Part shown: positions 8,223 through 17,566 of the stretch, one piece after another
How positions within the stretch are numbered: position 1 is the first letter of the stretch
Layout of the letters: the number at the start of each line of letters is the position of its first letter
From: Dongia_B sp964406155
GTDB lineage: Bacteria; Pseudomonadota; Alphaproteobacteria; Dongiales; Dongiaceae
Direction: 5' to 3'
Assembly: GCA_964406155.1 (NCBI GenBank)
Contig: CAYOQR010000004.1
Span: 106,911 to 170,910, forward strand
Length of the DNA: 64,000 bases
Notes under the pieces: model-generated
Database searches by the model: none
Seen by the model: only the letters and a program-made list of their open reading frames with translations
What the model was told of the DNA's origin: nothing
Program-made: the position numbers and the translations under genes

Positions 8223-8945
8223 TCAGGCCGCGGCTTTGGGCGGCTCGGGGTTCACGATCTTGATGATCTTGTCGATCGGATAGGTGACGTCGCCGACATT
8301 GAGGCTGACCTGGCCGCCCTTGATATCGGCCGAATCGACCTTGCCGAAAGACGTGATGGGCGCGGAATAGGTCTTGCCGTTGGCATCTTCATAAGCCACC
8401 GACACGGTGTATTTGCCGTCCGGCAGTTTGTTGCCGAAGAGATTCTGGCCTTCCCAATCGACCTTATAGGTACCGACCCCTTCATTGGCCTGCTGGACCA
8501 GAACGACTTGGCCGTTGGCATCGGTAATGCGGAGCTGTGCCTTGGTGGCCTGATGCTCGATCGCATACTGGAAGGTCGCCTTGCCATCCTTCAGCGCCAC
8601 CTGGTCGCTGTCGACGGCGACGGTATTGCCGAGGAAGCTGGCGGCGGCATAGGTGTTGGTGGAGGATTGCAGCCCAACCAACTGATCCAGGCGCTTGTTC
8701 TGCTGAATCATCTGTTCGACCGAGGCGAAGCCCACCAATTGCTGGGTGAACTGCGCGGTGTCCATCGGCGACAAGGGGTCCTGGTTCTGCAACTGCTTGG
8801 TCAGCAGCTTCAGGAAGTCGTTATATTGCGAATTGAGCTTGTTGGCCGCGTCGTCGGCGGTGCTCTGCGGCTTGGCGCTGTCGGCCTTCTGCTTCCCCAG
8901 GATATCGGCAACACTGGGCGTCTGCGCAATCGTCGTGTCGGCCAT
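8223..8945 (-). CDS. flgD: Flagellar hook capping protein FlgD
   Basis: FlgD is the scaffold cap on which hook subunits (FlgE) polymerise; it is exported and later replaced. The 240 residues carry the N-terminal family block NDFLKLLTKQLQNQDPLSPM followed by DTAQFTQQLVGFASVEQMIQ. The tudor/FnIII-like C-terminal half includes YKVDWEGQNLFGNKLPDGKY. An AAGGAG site lies 6 nt before the ATG. It is the last gene of the flgE-flgK-flgL-fliK-flgD unit, 20 bp after fliK. Confidence 0.96.
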   Translation of the reverse strand: MADTTIAQTPSVADILGKQKADSAKPQSTADDAANKLNSQYNDFLKLLTKQLQNQDPLSPMDTAQFTQQLVGFASVEQMIQQNKRLDQLVGLQSSTNTYAAASFLGNTVAVDSDQVALKDGKATFQYAIEHQATKAQLRITDANGQVVLVQQANEGVGTYKVDWEGQNLFGNKLPDGKYTVSVAYEDANGKTYSAPITSFGKVDSADIKGGQVSLNVGDVTYPIDKIIKIVNPEPPKAAA

Positions 8946-8965
8946 GGCCGGCTCCTTCCGCTAAC

Positions 8966-10864
8966 CTATACCTCGACGTCGACCAGGCCATTGGCGGTGT
9001 CGATCTCGGCTGCCGGCTTGACGGTCGGTTTTTCCGTCAGTTCGGCAACTTTTGCCTGACCCGCCGATCCCGCCTGCTGCCCATTGCCCTGTCCCCAGTC
9101 GGAGGAACCGTTGAAATCGCCGGTATTTCCCCGCTGGAGGTTGAAGGACAGGCTGCCGCTGTCGGTTTTCAACCCTGCTTCTTGCAAGGCGCGTTCCAAC
9201 GCGCGGGAATCCCGTTGCAACAAATCCAGGGTCGTCGGGCGTTCGACCGTGACGGTGGCCCGGACCTTGCGGTCGTCATCGATATCCATCTTCACATGGA
9301 CCCGGCCCAGCTCTTCGGGGGAGAGCTGGATGCTGATCTTGTCGACACCGTCGCGGATGGCGCGCTGCAGATGGACGTTCACCTGCTCCTGGGGCGGCAA
9401 GTTGCCGAGCTGCTGCTTCAAGGTGGCGGCGAAATCGGCCTGTCTTGCGGCATTCAGCCCGGCTGTCAGGGGCTGTTGCCAGGTGCCGAGGCCGCTATAG
9501 CCGCCAACCCCGGAATCGAAGGAGCCGAAATCGTCCGCACCATAGCTGCTGGCGGTAGCGGCACCGATCGCATCGGCGCTCTGGCCGGTCGTTGCGGGCG
9601 TGGTCGCAGCGGGTTGCGGCTGCTGATTGGCCAGGAGGACGGCCTGCGGCGCCCGCACGGCGTCGATCTTGACATTGTCCCGGGCGGCTGGTGCCGGTGT
9701 GGGCGGCAGGCCCTTGGCCGGGGGCGGCGCCAGCGGGCTGGCATCGGCCGAGGGCGTTGCGGCGCTTGAGAAGCTGATATTGGGCAGGGCCGTCTGGCTG
9801 GCCAAAGCGGACTTATCGGTGGCGAGCGGCGGCAGGCCGGAATTGTGGCTGCCGGTGGTCGCGGCCTTGCTGCCCGGCGCACCGGCGCCCGCAGCGGCAT
9901 TGTCGGCCGCGGTGCCGATTTGCGGCGTTGGCAGGGTGGCCGGATTGACGACCTGATCGCCACCCGCCGCCTGAGCGGCGGCCGGCGCCTGGCCGGTGAT
10001 GGATTGGCCGGTAGCGGATTGAGTGTCGGTAGATTGAGCGGAACCCGGTTGGCCGGCAGCTTGACCGGGCAAGACCTGGCCGGGTTGAGGCTGGCCGGCA
10101 GCCTGGCCTGGCAGGTCCGGACCGGGAATATTCTGCCCCGGCGCGGTCGGCGCCTGGTTGCCGACCTGGGTACCGGCCGGCGCGGACGACTCCTGAACCG
10201 CCGATCCCTCAGCGGCCGTCGCGGCCTGTGCCGGCGCAGCGGTGGCCTTCGCATCGGCGCCGGTCGTGTCGGCCTGCTGCTGGTGCTGACCCTGTTGCTG
10301 GTTCTGACCGTTCTGGCCCTGCTGCTGATCTTCCTCGGCCTTGCCCGTCGCGGTCTTTGCCGATTGATCGGTTTGCTGCTTGGCATCCGTCGCGGCGGCG
10401 GTGTCCTTGGTCGCGGAATCCTCGGCCTCGTCCGCCTTGGCATCCCCGCTTGAATTATCCTTGGCCGCGTCCTTGGCATCGGCGGCTTTTGCCGCGTGCT
10501 TACGGGCAGCCTGGGCGCTCTGGTCGTTGCGGTCGGCCCGTAATTTGGCCGCCTGCTCGTCGGCCTGGCGCGCCCGCAGGGCATTCTGGGCGGCGACGCG
10601 GCTGTCGGCCGCCGCCGCGGCCGCCTTGCGGATATCGCCGGCATCGTTGCGGCGCGACACACTGGCGCTCTGCTGCGGAACCGTGCCCGCATTGGCGCTG
10701 GATGCGTTCAATTCGGCCTGGCGGTTCTTGATCTGATCGCGCAGGGCCTGGGCGAAGGCATCCGCCACTGACTCGCGGGCGGTCTGCTCGCTACGATTTT
10801 CGTTCTGCCGGTTCTCGCGCTGGATCCGGGGGGCGATGATCAGGTTGAATTGCGCTGCGTCCAT
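8966..10864 (-). CDS. fliK: Flagellar hook-length control protein FliK
   Basis: FliK is the secreted molecular ruler that stops hook growth and switches FlhB specificity. The 632 residues fit the family plan. There is a very long low-complexity Ala/Gln/Thr/Pro/Asp-rich N-terminal ruler region (about 1-480). The compact C-terminal hook domain includes LPPQEQVNVHLQRAIRDGVD, KISIQLSPEELGRVHVKMDI and PTTLDLLQRDSRALERALQE. The protein is longer than the enterobacterial one (about 400 residues). Position between flgL and flgD supports the call. Confidence 0.92.
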   Translation of the reverse strand: MDAAQFNLIIAPRIQRENRQNENRSEQTARESVADAFAQALRDQIKNRQAELNASSANAGTVPQQSASVSRRNDAGDIRKAAAAAADSRVAAQNALRARQADEQAAKLRADRNDQSAQAARKHAAKAADAKDAAKDNSSGDAKADEAEDSATKDTAAATDAKQQTDQSAKTATGKAEEDQQQGQNGQNQQQGQHQQQADTTGADAKATAAPAQAATAAEGSAVQESSAPAGTQVGNQAPTAPGQNIPGPDLPGQAAGQPQPGQVLPGQAAGQPGSAQSTDTQSATGQSITGQAPAAAQAAGGDQVVNPATLPTPQIGTAADNAAAGAGAPGSKAATTGSHNSGLPPLATDKSALASQTALPNISFSSAATPSADASPLAPPPAKGLPPTPAPAARDNVKIDAVRAPQAVLLANQQPQPAATTPATTGQSADAIGAATASSYGADDFGSFDSGVGGYSGLGTWQQPLTAGLNAARQADFAATLKQQLGNLPPQEQVNVHLQRAIRDGVDKISIQLSPEELGRVHVKMDIDDDRKVRATVTVERPTTLDLLQRDSRALERALQEAGLKTDSGSLSFNLQRGNTGDFNGSSDWGQGNGQQAGSAGQAKVAELTEKPTVKPAAEIDTANGLVDVEV

Positions 10865-10889
10865 GAGGTCCTGCTCCGGTCACTCCAGC

Positions 10890-13433
10890 TCAGGCGAGGA
10901 AATTGACGAGTGACAGGCGGGACGTCGAGGCGAAGGCGCCGAAGGCCATCTGCAACTGCACCTGGGCCTGCTGGATCTTCGCCGCAACCTCGGTCGGATC
11001 GACCCCCTCGATCTGGTCGGTCGAGTTGGTGAAGAGGTTGATCGAGGTCTGGTGCGAAAGCTGTGCCGCCGACATCACCGTGTCATTCACCGTATTGTCG
11101 CTGTGAAGTGCTCGGATTCCGGTAAGCGAATCCTGTGCCAATTGCTTCGCGACATCCATCTTGGCCTGATAATTGTCAGGATCGTTGACCGCCGACTGGG
11201 CATAACGCAGCGCCAGGATCAGCTTCTGCATCGCCGGGTCGTTGGCGCTGTAGGTGTATTTCAGCGTCGTCTGGTCGGCGACGGTGATGTTGGAGCGCTG
11301 CCAGGCCAGTCCGGTATCAGTCGGCGTCTGGTAGTTGCTGTAAACCGGCGCCACCGGATCGGTCACGGTATTCGGATTGACCACCTTGATCTGCGTGTCC
11401 AGGGCGACGCCCGGCGTGGTACCGGTCAGGATCAGCTTGCCGCTGCCGGTGGGGCCGGCGACGGCCGAGGCCGGGAAGGGCGGGGTCTGGGCATTGGCGA
11501 GCGCGGTCAGGTGGATGGCGATCGCATCCATGTCCCGTTCGCTGCCATTGGTCGTGTAGCGAATGGTGCGGCCGTTGACGCTCAGCTCATAGACATCGCC
11601 CTTGCGGCCGAGCGGCCCGCTCAAGGAAACCTCGTCCATCTGCGCCAGCGGACCGCCCGGAATATTGGCGATGGTCTGGGTCTGGGTCGGCGCGCCCGTG
11701 ACATTGGGCGGCGCGTCGAAGGTCAGGGCAGAGGTCATCGTGAAGGGCGTGCCCGGCGTGTTCGACGTCACCGAAAGCTGGCCGTTCCGGATTGTGGCTG
11801 TCGCGCCGATATTGGCGGCGTTGATCTGGTCGGCCATCTTCTGCGCCACCGTCACTTCGGTGTCGTAGCTGTTCGTGGTCACGGTGAACGTGCCGGCAGC
11901 CGGTGCGGTGAAGTTGATGGTATAGACATCGCCGTTATCGCCGAACGGGCCGGGGAAATGCACCTGCTCCTGCTGGGCGACGGGCTCCACGGTCCGCTGG
12001 ATCGTGGCGACGCCCGATCCTTCGCCCACCGCCGAATGCGAGGTGAAGGCGGCGGCCGAGCTGAGCTGCAGCGTACCGTTGCCTGTATTGCTGATGGCGA
12101 CGGTGAAGGGCGGCTGGTGGGTATTGACCAGGTTGACCAGCTTGTCGGCGATCTCGTTCAGGTCTTTTTCATTGCCCGTCGTGCGATAGCTGATGGTGAC
12201 CGGCAGGGTGTTGTTGGGCGGATCGGTGATGGTGACGCTGTAGGTCTCGCCGATCACACCGACCGGGCCGTTCAGCGTCAGCTTGTCGATCTGGTTGGCG
12301 CCCAGGGGAACGTTCGGCTGCACCACCGCGACCGTGGAAGGGGTCGGGTCGTTGCTGGTGATGGACAGCGAAAAGGCTGTGCCCGGCGTGGTCGATTTGA
12401 TGGTGAAGCCGTTGGCGTCGATATCCTGGACGCTGACGCCCGGCACCGGCAGGGCGGTGATCGCCGCCGCCACCTGGTTGGCGAGCTGCTGCTGGGTCAG
12501 AGGGCCGTTGAAGGTGAACGGATTGCCGTTGACCGTGAAGGTGGTCGACTGATTGTTGCCGAGATAATCCGTCGTCACCCGTGAGGTCTGCACGATGGTG
12601 CCCGGGGCGAGCTGCTGGGTGGTCGCGTCGGTGACCTGGTTCTTGCTGCCGGAGGGATCGGGCAGGCGCGTCAGGTCCACCACCGGCAGCAAGCTGTTGG
12701 TATTCACCCCGCCGTAAAGGTAGCGGTTGTTGATCTGCTCGTTCAGCAGCGCTTGTACCTGGCCGAGGGCGTTGCCGACCTGGGTGACGATGGGCGAGAC
12801 CTTGCCGGGGCGGGTCAGTTCGGCCGTGATGCTGTTGGTCTTGCCGCCGGCCACATCGGTATTGCTGGCCGTGACGTTGAAGAGCGGGCCGGGCTGGTTC
12901 CCCGTGATCGTGATGACGGAGCCCGCAACCGTCGCCTTGCCGCGCACCGGCGGCTGATAGGCATTGATCTGGGCCGTGAGATTGCCGGCAATTTCATCGA
13001 AACTACCCTCCTTGCCCGTGGTCACATAGCTGAACAGGGTGCCATCGACCGTGACCTTGTAGACATCGCCCGCATCGCCGATATCGCCATCGAACCTGAT
13101 CTGATGCTGCTGGTTCGTCGGCGGATCGGAATTCGGCGCGCTGAAGGCCTGGATCATCTGCGAGGTCAGGGCTTCCAGGCTGTCGAAGGACTTGTCATAG
13201 GCCTTCACATCGGTCTGGGCGGTCTTGATTGTGTCGATAAAGCCCTGGCGCTTCTGGATTTCGGCACGCAGATCCACCAGCCGCGTCCCCGTCGAGCCGT
13301 AGAAGGTGAGGTCGCTGGACTTCTTCTGGCTGTTCAACTGCTGGGTCAGCGTCGAGAGATTCGTCTGAATCCCGCGAATCCCACCCATATTCATCAGGTA
13401 GGAGGCGTAGCTGCTATAGGCGTTGATGGCCAT
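10890..13433 (-). CDS. flgL: FlgL-type hook-filament junction protein with five-repeat insertion
   Basis: FlgL (HAP3) joins hook to filament. The flagellin-like core is split. The N-terminal helix block is residues 1-105 (IRGIQTNLSTLTQQLNSQKK). A central core piece, NEQINNRYLYGGVN (231-244), resembles the FlgL GRYLFGG segment. The C-terminal helix block ends AFGAFASTSRLSLVNFLA. Between these lie about five copies of a roughly 100-residue beta-rich unit (108-205, 285-378, 379-484, 487-595, 598-690) with the pattern G-x-x-G-x-x-GDVY-x-x-x-V-x-G then TTG-x-E...IA..L. The total of 847 residues is about twice or more the usual FlgL length. An AGAGGA site lies 7 nt upstream. The unit recurs in FlgK and FlgE. 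Confidence 0.88.
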   Translation of the reverse strand: MAINAYSSYASYLMNMGGIRGIQTNLSTLTQQLNSQKKSSDLTFYGSTGTRLVDLRAEIQKRQGFIDTIKTAQTDVKAYDKSFDSLEALTSQMIQAFSAPNSDPPTNQQHQIRFDGDIGDAGDVYKVTVDGTLFSYVTTGKEGSFDEIAGNLTAQINAYQPPVRGKATVAGSVITITGNQPGPLFNVTASNTDVAGGKTNSITAELTRPGKVSPIVTQVGNALGQVQALLNEQINNRYLYGGVNTNSLLPVVDLTRLPDPSGSKNQVTDATTQQLAPGTIVQTSRVTTDYLGNNQSTTFTVNGNPFTFNGPLTQQQLANQVAAAITALPVPGVSVQDIDANGFTIKSTTPGTAFSLSITSNDPTPSTVAVVQPNVPLGANQIDKLTLNGPVGVIGETYSVTITDPPNNTLPVTISYRTTGNEKDLNEIADKLVNLVNTHQPPFTVAISNTGNGTLQLSSAAAFTSHSAVGEGSGVATIQRTVEPVAQQEQVHFPGPFGDNGDVYTINFTAPAAGTFTVTTNSYDTEVTVAQKMADQINAANIGATATIRNGQLSVTSNTPGTPFTMTSALTFDAPPNVTGAPTQTQTIANIPGGPLAQMDEVSLSGPLGRKGDVYELSVNGRTIRYTTNGSERDMDAIAIHLTALANAQTPPFPASAVAGPTGSGKLILTGTTPGVALDTQIKVVNPNTVTDPVAPVYSNYQTPTDTGLAWQRSNITVADQTTLKYTYSANDPAMQKLILALRYAQSAVNDPDNYQAKMDVAKQLAQDSLTGIRALHSDNTVNDTVMSAAQLSHQTSINLFTNSTDQIEGVDPTEVAAKIQQAQVQLQMAFGAFASTSRLSLVNFLA
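11364..13112 (-). repeat. Five divergent repeat-domain copies inside FlgL
   Basis: This is the protein-level repeat region of FlgL (residues 108-690). Copies are most alike at GDAGDVYKVTVDGTLFSYVT, GVIGETYSVTITD, GDNGDVYTINF and GRKGDVYELSVNGRTIRYTT. Each is followed about 20 residues later by an IA-x-x-L helix and then by a strand with a TPGTPF-like end. The second copy (285-378) is the most degenerate. The copies are too divergent at DNA level to be recent duplications. Confidence 0.7.
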
Positions 13434-13451
13434 GGCCGAATCCTCTTTCCC

Positions 13452-15167
13452 TTACCGCGACACGGCCTGCTGCAGCGTGTCGAACATGCTCTGGATGACC
13501 GTCAGCAGGCGGGCCGAGGCGGAATAGGCGTTCTGCAGCACCTGCAGATTGGCAATTTCCTCATCCATGTCCACGCCGACCGAGGTCTGATAGCGCTGCT
13601 GTGTCATGCCCAGGGAGTCGCTGTTGAACTTCGCCTGATCGCTGATGCTCTTGGCATTGCTGCTGGCCGTGCCGATCAGCCCGGACACCATACCCTTGTA
13701 GGAGGTGTTGGTGACCGACAGGCCGGCGGCCAGGAAATTGCGGTCGTTGTTGCCGAGGGCATTGACGATGTCGGAGGCCGAATTGCGCTTCAACTGCTGG
13801 GTGCCGTCGAGCAGGCTGGCATTGACCGCGAAGGAATAGCGGTCCGTGCCGGTGAAGAAGCCGCCGCTCAATTCAGGCACCTGGTCGTTGACCGTGGTCT
13901 TGACGTCGAAGGCGACATTGTTCCCGGTGGCCTGCAATTGCAGCGAAGCCGTGCCGTTGACGGCGGTGACGCCGAGCGTCGTGTCGCCGTTGATTTTCGA
14001 GGCGAGCTGCTGGGCGATCTGGTCCAGGCTGGTATCGGCGGTGGTGGCCGTGTAGCTGTAGGCCTTGCCGTTGACGGTGACCGTGAAGACGTCGCCGGTC
14101 TGGATGCTGCCCGCCAGGTTGATGGTGGTCGATTGCGCGGTCGATGTCGTGGCCTGCACCGTGGTCGCGAAGCTGCTCTGGATGCGCTGGGACTGCGACG
14201 CGCCGTCATAGGTCGCGGCGAAGCTCGGCGGCTGGCCCGTCACCGCGGTGAAGGCGGAGACGACCATGTCGAGCTGCGATTTCAGCTTGCGGATCACTTC
14301 GGTGCCGGGATCGCTGCTGGGCGCCTGATTGCTGGCGGTATTGTCCAAGCGGAAATTGAGCAGCGCCTTGATCTTGCCATCGCGCAACTGGTTGTCGATC
14401 GGCTGGCCGGATTCCACCGACACCACATTGGTGCCGGTATAGGCGAATTTCTGCGGCGGCCCGTCGACCAGCGTCAGGCCGCTGGTGGTGAAGAGCGAGA
14501 TGGAACCGTTGTCGCGTTCGACCGTGCGGACATCGGCATATTGAGCGATCTGGCGCACCAGGTTGTCGCGTTCGTCGAGCAGGTTGCCGTGGGCGACGTC
14601 GGTCGGGTCGGAGGATTTCAGCTTGACGTTGACCGCATACATCTGGTCGAGCAGGTCATTGAACTGCTTGACGCTGTTATCGGTATCGGTCCGGGCGTCG
14701 CGGTCGATCTGGTCGAGCCCGGACGACAGGCGGTTGATCTCCTGGGCGAAGCGGTTGCCAAGGCTGATCACCTGGCTCTGCGCCGTGGCGCTGTCGGGCT
14801 GCGCCTGGAGGGTCTGCCAGGCCTTGGTGAAGTCGGAGAGCAAGGTCGGCAGGGCTGCCGTGTCGCTGCTGGCACCCAGCAGGTCCTGCACGCGGGAAAG
14901 ATAGTCGGCCTGCGTGCCGGTCGTGCCGTCGCGCGCCGTCAACTGCTCGTACTGCTTGCGCAAGGCGGCGTTGACGGCGTTCTGATAGGAGGCGATGGTG
15001 ACGCCGCCGGCCTGGCCCGGACCGTTGTCGAGAGTCTGCCGGGACAGCGTCTTCTTGGTGTAGTTCGGATCGTTGGCATGCGCCAAATTGGCCGACAGCA
15101 GTTGGATCGAGGACTGCGTGACCTTCAGCGACGAGACGGCGGAATTGAGGGCGCCGGTCAATGACAT
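13452..15167 (-). CDS. flgK: Flagellar hook-associated protein FlgK (HAP1) with one inserted repeat domain
   Basis: FlgK is the first hook-filament junction protein. The 571 residues open with the family N-terminus (ALNSAVSSLKVTQSSIQLLS, then NLAHANDPNYTKKTLSRQ), contain LLDERDNLVRQIAQYADVRT, and close with the D0 helix block VDMDEEIANLQVLQNAYSAS and LLTVIQSMFDTLQQAVSR. Residues 343-430 hold one copy of the domain that is repeated in FlgL and FlgE (SIQTGDVFTVTVNGKAYSYT). A GGGAG site lies 7 nt before the ATG. It is 53 bp after flgE and 18 bp before flgL. Confidence 0.95.
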   Translation of the reverse strand: MSLTGALNSAVSSLKVTQSSIQLLSANLAHANDPNYTKKTLSRQTLDNGPGQAGGVTIASYQNAVNAALRKQYEQLTARDGTTGTQADYLSRVQDLLGASSDTAALPTLLSDFTKAWQTLQAQPDSATAQSQVISLGNRFAQEINRLSSGLDQIDRDARTDTDNSVKQFNDLLDQMYAVNVKLKSSDPTDVAHGNLLDERDNLVRQIAQYADVRTVERDNGSISLFTTSGLTLVDGPPQKFAYTGTNVVSVESGQPIDNQLRDGKIKALLNFRLDNTASNQAPSSDPGTEVIRKLKSQLDMVVSAFTAVTGQPPSFAATYDGASQSQRIQSSFATTVQATTSTAQSTTINLAGSIQTGDVFTVTVNGKAYSYTATTADTSLDQIAQQLASKINGDTTLGVTAVNGTASLQLQATGNNVAFDVKTTVNDQVPELSGGFFTGTDRYSFAVNASLLDGTQQLKRNSASDIVNALGNNDRNFLAAGLSVTNTSYKGMVSGLIGTASSNAKSISDQAKFNSDSLGMTQQRYQTSVGVDMDEEIANLQVLQNAYSASARLLTVIQSMFDTLQQAVSR

Positions 15168-15220
15168 GCGTATTCTCCCAAGTACTCAGCGGGCATGCTC
15201 AGTGGGCCGTTCTACCGGGA

Positions 15221-17506
15221 TCAGCGCTTGATGCTCAGGATGTCCTGCAGCATTTCGTCCGATGTCGTGATGATGCGCGTATTGGCGGAATAGGACCGCT
15301 GGGTGACGATCATCTTGGAGAATTCCTCGGCGATATCGACGTTGGAATCCTCCTGTGCGCTGCCGCGGATGATGCCGGCGCCGTTCTCGCCGGCGCCGGA
15401 CAGGCGCGGCGTGCCGCTATCGAAGGTTTCGACAAAGGCCTGACCGTCTTCACGCTTCAGGGCCGTGGTGTCGTAGAACTGCGCCACCGGCACTTTGAAG
15501 TAGGTCCGGCTGCGGCCGTTGTCGTAGGTGATCTCGACATCGCCGTTATTGCGGATATTGACGTCCTTCAGCAGGCCCTGGGGCACGCCGTCCTGGGTGA
15601 AGCGCTGCACCGCGATGGTGTCGCCCTCGAACTGGGTCAGGCCCTGCGAGGTCTGGAATTTGCCGAGATCGAGGGTGATGGTCTGGGGACCAGTGCCGTA
15701 ATCGACCTGGAAGGTGATGACCGCCGGATCGTTGGCGTTCTGGCTCGTCGGGATCTGGGCATTGCCGGAGAGGTTATAGGCATTGGTGATCTGGGTCACC
15801 TTGCCGGCGGTGGCGGGGGTCACGCCGAACTGCACGTCGATGAAACCGGGTACGTTGCCGTTGGTGGCGCTGCCGGCGACGGCGAAGGGGGTGCCGGCAT
15901 TGCGGGCCGTCAGATTGAGCACGCCGCCGGCCACCGAGGCGTTGACGCCGATCGACGGATTGGCATTGATCAGGGCCGCGAGGCCGTTGGCAACATCGGT
16001 CAGCGAGGTTTCGGTGCCGGTATTGACATAGGATACCTTGGAGGTGCCGACGGTGATCGACCAGGTGTCGCCGACTTCCATGGCGCCGACGGTGCCGGAG
16101 AGGGTGATGGAATCGACCTGGGCCACCGGCGAGACGTTCGGGGTGGTGGTGGCCGAGGTAGCGCCGACCGTGCCGCCGATCGAGGCGACGAAGGGCGTGC
16201 CCGGCGTGTTCGCGGTGACCTGCAGGGTGCCGTTGCCCGGCACGTTCGCCGTGGTGGTGGCTTCGGTTGCGCCGCCGGTGCCGCCGACGCTCCCAATGAA
16301 GGCCTGGCCTGCGGTGTTGGCCGTCAGGGTGACGCCGGTACCGATATCCGCCGCAGTGACGACGGCGGAAACGGTCGGATTGGTGGCGATCGCGGCCTGC
16401 AGGGCGGTTGCCGCCTGAGCCTGGGTCCAGCCGCCAGCCGGCGCCGCGACGTTGACGGTCTGGCCGTTCACCGTCAGGCTGATGGTCTCGCCGGCCGTCA
16501 GGCCAGCGGCGGGGATGGAAACCGTATCGACCTGCGCCGTGCCACCGACAGTGCTGATATTGCCGGCCTTCACCAGAGAGGAAAGGCCCGGATCGCTGTT
16601 GATCTTCGAGACAATCGCGGCCGCCGCCTGGGCGCTGGTATAGCCGCCGGCAGGGGCGGTGATGACGATCGGATTGGCGCCGATCGAATAGGTGACTGTC
16701 GCACCGGCCGCCATGGCCGGGACGGTGATGGTATCGACCTGGGCGGCGGGCGGAACGTTCGGTGTGACGACGACCGGCGCTGACATCGCCTGGTCGTTGA
16801 CGCCGGTGATGGTGCCGCTGACCGGCTTCGAGGTGCTATCCGGGGCCTGGATGTCCAGCTTCCAGATATTGTCGGCGCGCTTGGTCCAGTTCAGGGAAAT
16901 GGTATGCGGATTGCCCAGCGCATCGAAGACCTGAATATTGGTCGGCGCCAAAGGCGGTGTCGGATTGAGCGGGGAATTGGCCGGCAGGTTGCCGACGAAA
17001 TCGAGCTTGCTGGTGGGGGTCGGTTCGTCGACCACCTGGGTGATCTTGATCGGCGCCAGCGAGGCGGTATTGGGCACGCCGTTCTGATCCACCGACCAGC
17101 CGTTCAGGTAATAGCCGCTGCCATTGACCATATAGCCGTCGCGGTTGACGTCGAAATCGCCGGCGCGGGTGTAGTAGGGCAGGTTGCTGAAGGTGGTCTG
17201 GTTGGCGGTCTGGCCGGTCGGGCGGCTCACCACGAAGAAGCCGTTGCCGCTGAGCGCCAGATTGGTGTTGGTCTGGGTCTGGGTGACGTTGCCCTGCAGG
17301 CCGTTGGCGTAATAGGGCGAGGCCACCACGCCACCCGGCTGATGCATATTGGAATTCGAGACCGTGATCAGGGATTCGAAGCGGGTGCCGACCTTCTTGT
17401 AGCCGACGGTCTGCGAATTGGCGATGTTGTCGGAGATGGCCCCCATCGCGCGGGACTGGGCATTGAGCCCGCTGACCGCCGTAAACATCGCTCCAAGAAT
17501 GCTCAT
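15221..17506 (-). CDS. flgE: Flagellar hook protein FlgE, enlarged by repeat-domain insertion
   Basis: FlgE polymerises into the hook. The 761 residues are nearly double the usual length. The conserved N-terminus (MSILGAMFTAVSGLNAQSRA, then DNIANSQTVGYKKVGTRFES) and C-terminus (SNVDIAEEFSKMIVTQRSYS, then ANTRIITTSDEMLQDILSIK) are intact. The hook core includes LALSGNGFFVVS and YTRAGDFDVNRDGYMVN. The extra mass lies at residues 254-554 as about three copies of the beta-rich unit also present in FlgL and FlgK. A GAGG site lies 6 nt before the ATG. A well-formed sigma-54 type -24/-12 element precedes it, and it heads the flgE-flgK-flgL-fliK-flgD unit. Confidence 0.96.
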   Translation of the reverse strand: MSILGAMFTAVSGLNAQSRAMGAISDNIANSQTVGYKKVGTRFESLITVSNSNMHQPGGVVASPYYANGLQGNVTQTQTNTNLALSGNGFFVVSRPTGQTANQTTFSNLPYYTRAGDFDVNRDGYMVNGSGYYLNGWSVDQNGVPNTASLAPIKITQVVDEPTPTSKLDFVGNLPANSPLNPTPPLAPTNIQVFDALGNPHTISLNWTKRADNIWKLDIQAPDSTSKPVSGTITGVNDQAMSAPVVVTPNVPPAAQVDTITVPAMAAGATVTYSIGANPIVITAPAGGYTSAQAAAAIVSKINSDPGLSSLVKAGNISTVGGTAQVDTVSIPAAGLTAGETISLTVNGQTVNVAAPAGGWTQAQAATALQAAIATNPTVSAVVTAADIGTGVTLTANTAGQAFIGSVGGTGGATEATTTANVPGNGTLQVTANTPGTPFVASIGGTVGATSATTTPNVSPVAQVDSITLSGTVGAMEVGDTWSITVGTSKVSYVNTGTETSLTDVANGLAALINANPSIGVNASVAGGVLNLTARNAGTPFAVAGSATNGNVPGFIDVQFGVTPATAGKVTQITNAYNLSGNAQIPTSQNANDPAVITFQVDYGTGPQTITLDLGKFQTSQGLTQFEGDTIAVQRFTQDGVPQGLLKDVNIRNNGDVEITYDNGRSRTYFKVPVAQFYDTTALKREDGQAFVETFDSGTPRLSGAGENGAGIIRGSAQEDSNVDIAEEFSKMIVTQRSYSANTRIITTSDEMLQDILSIKR
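15845..16747 (-). repeat. Repeat-domain insertion in FlgE
   Basis: FlgE residues 254-322, 323-455 and 460-554 are three related units. Units begin AAQVDTITVP, AQVDTVSIP and VAQVDSITLSGTVG; the second contains AGETISLTVNGQTVNVAAP and the third VGDTWSITVGTSKVSYVNTG. They match the FlgL and FlgK units in start motif and strand pattern. The segments TANTPGTPFVASIGG and TARNAGTPFAVAG repeat the closing strand. Confidence 0.65.
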
Positions 17507-17549
17507 ATTTGCCTCGCGCGCTGAAATGAGTCGTTGTCAAACCCCTTCC

Positions 17550-17566
17550 AAGCAATTCGCGGGCCA
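17550..17566 (-). promoter_or_regulatory. Sigma-54 type promoter for flgE
   Basis: Read toward flgE the site is TGGCCCGCGAATTGCTT. It has GG and GC at the exact sigma-54 spacing and differs from TGGCACG-N4-TTGCW only at the fifth base. The -12 element lies about 45 bp before the flgE ATG. An A+T-rich stretch just upstream could bend for enhancer contact. The likely activator is FlbD. Confidence 0.75.

Noticed and set aside
12753..15164. 803-codon plus-strand open frame opposite flgL and flgK
   Set aside because: Although very long, it lies wholly antisense to two certain flagellar genes and its composition (Gly/Asp/Arg/Val/His) is the typical shadow pattern.
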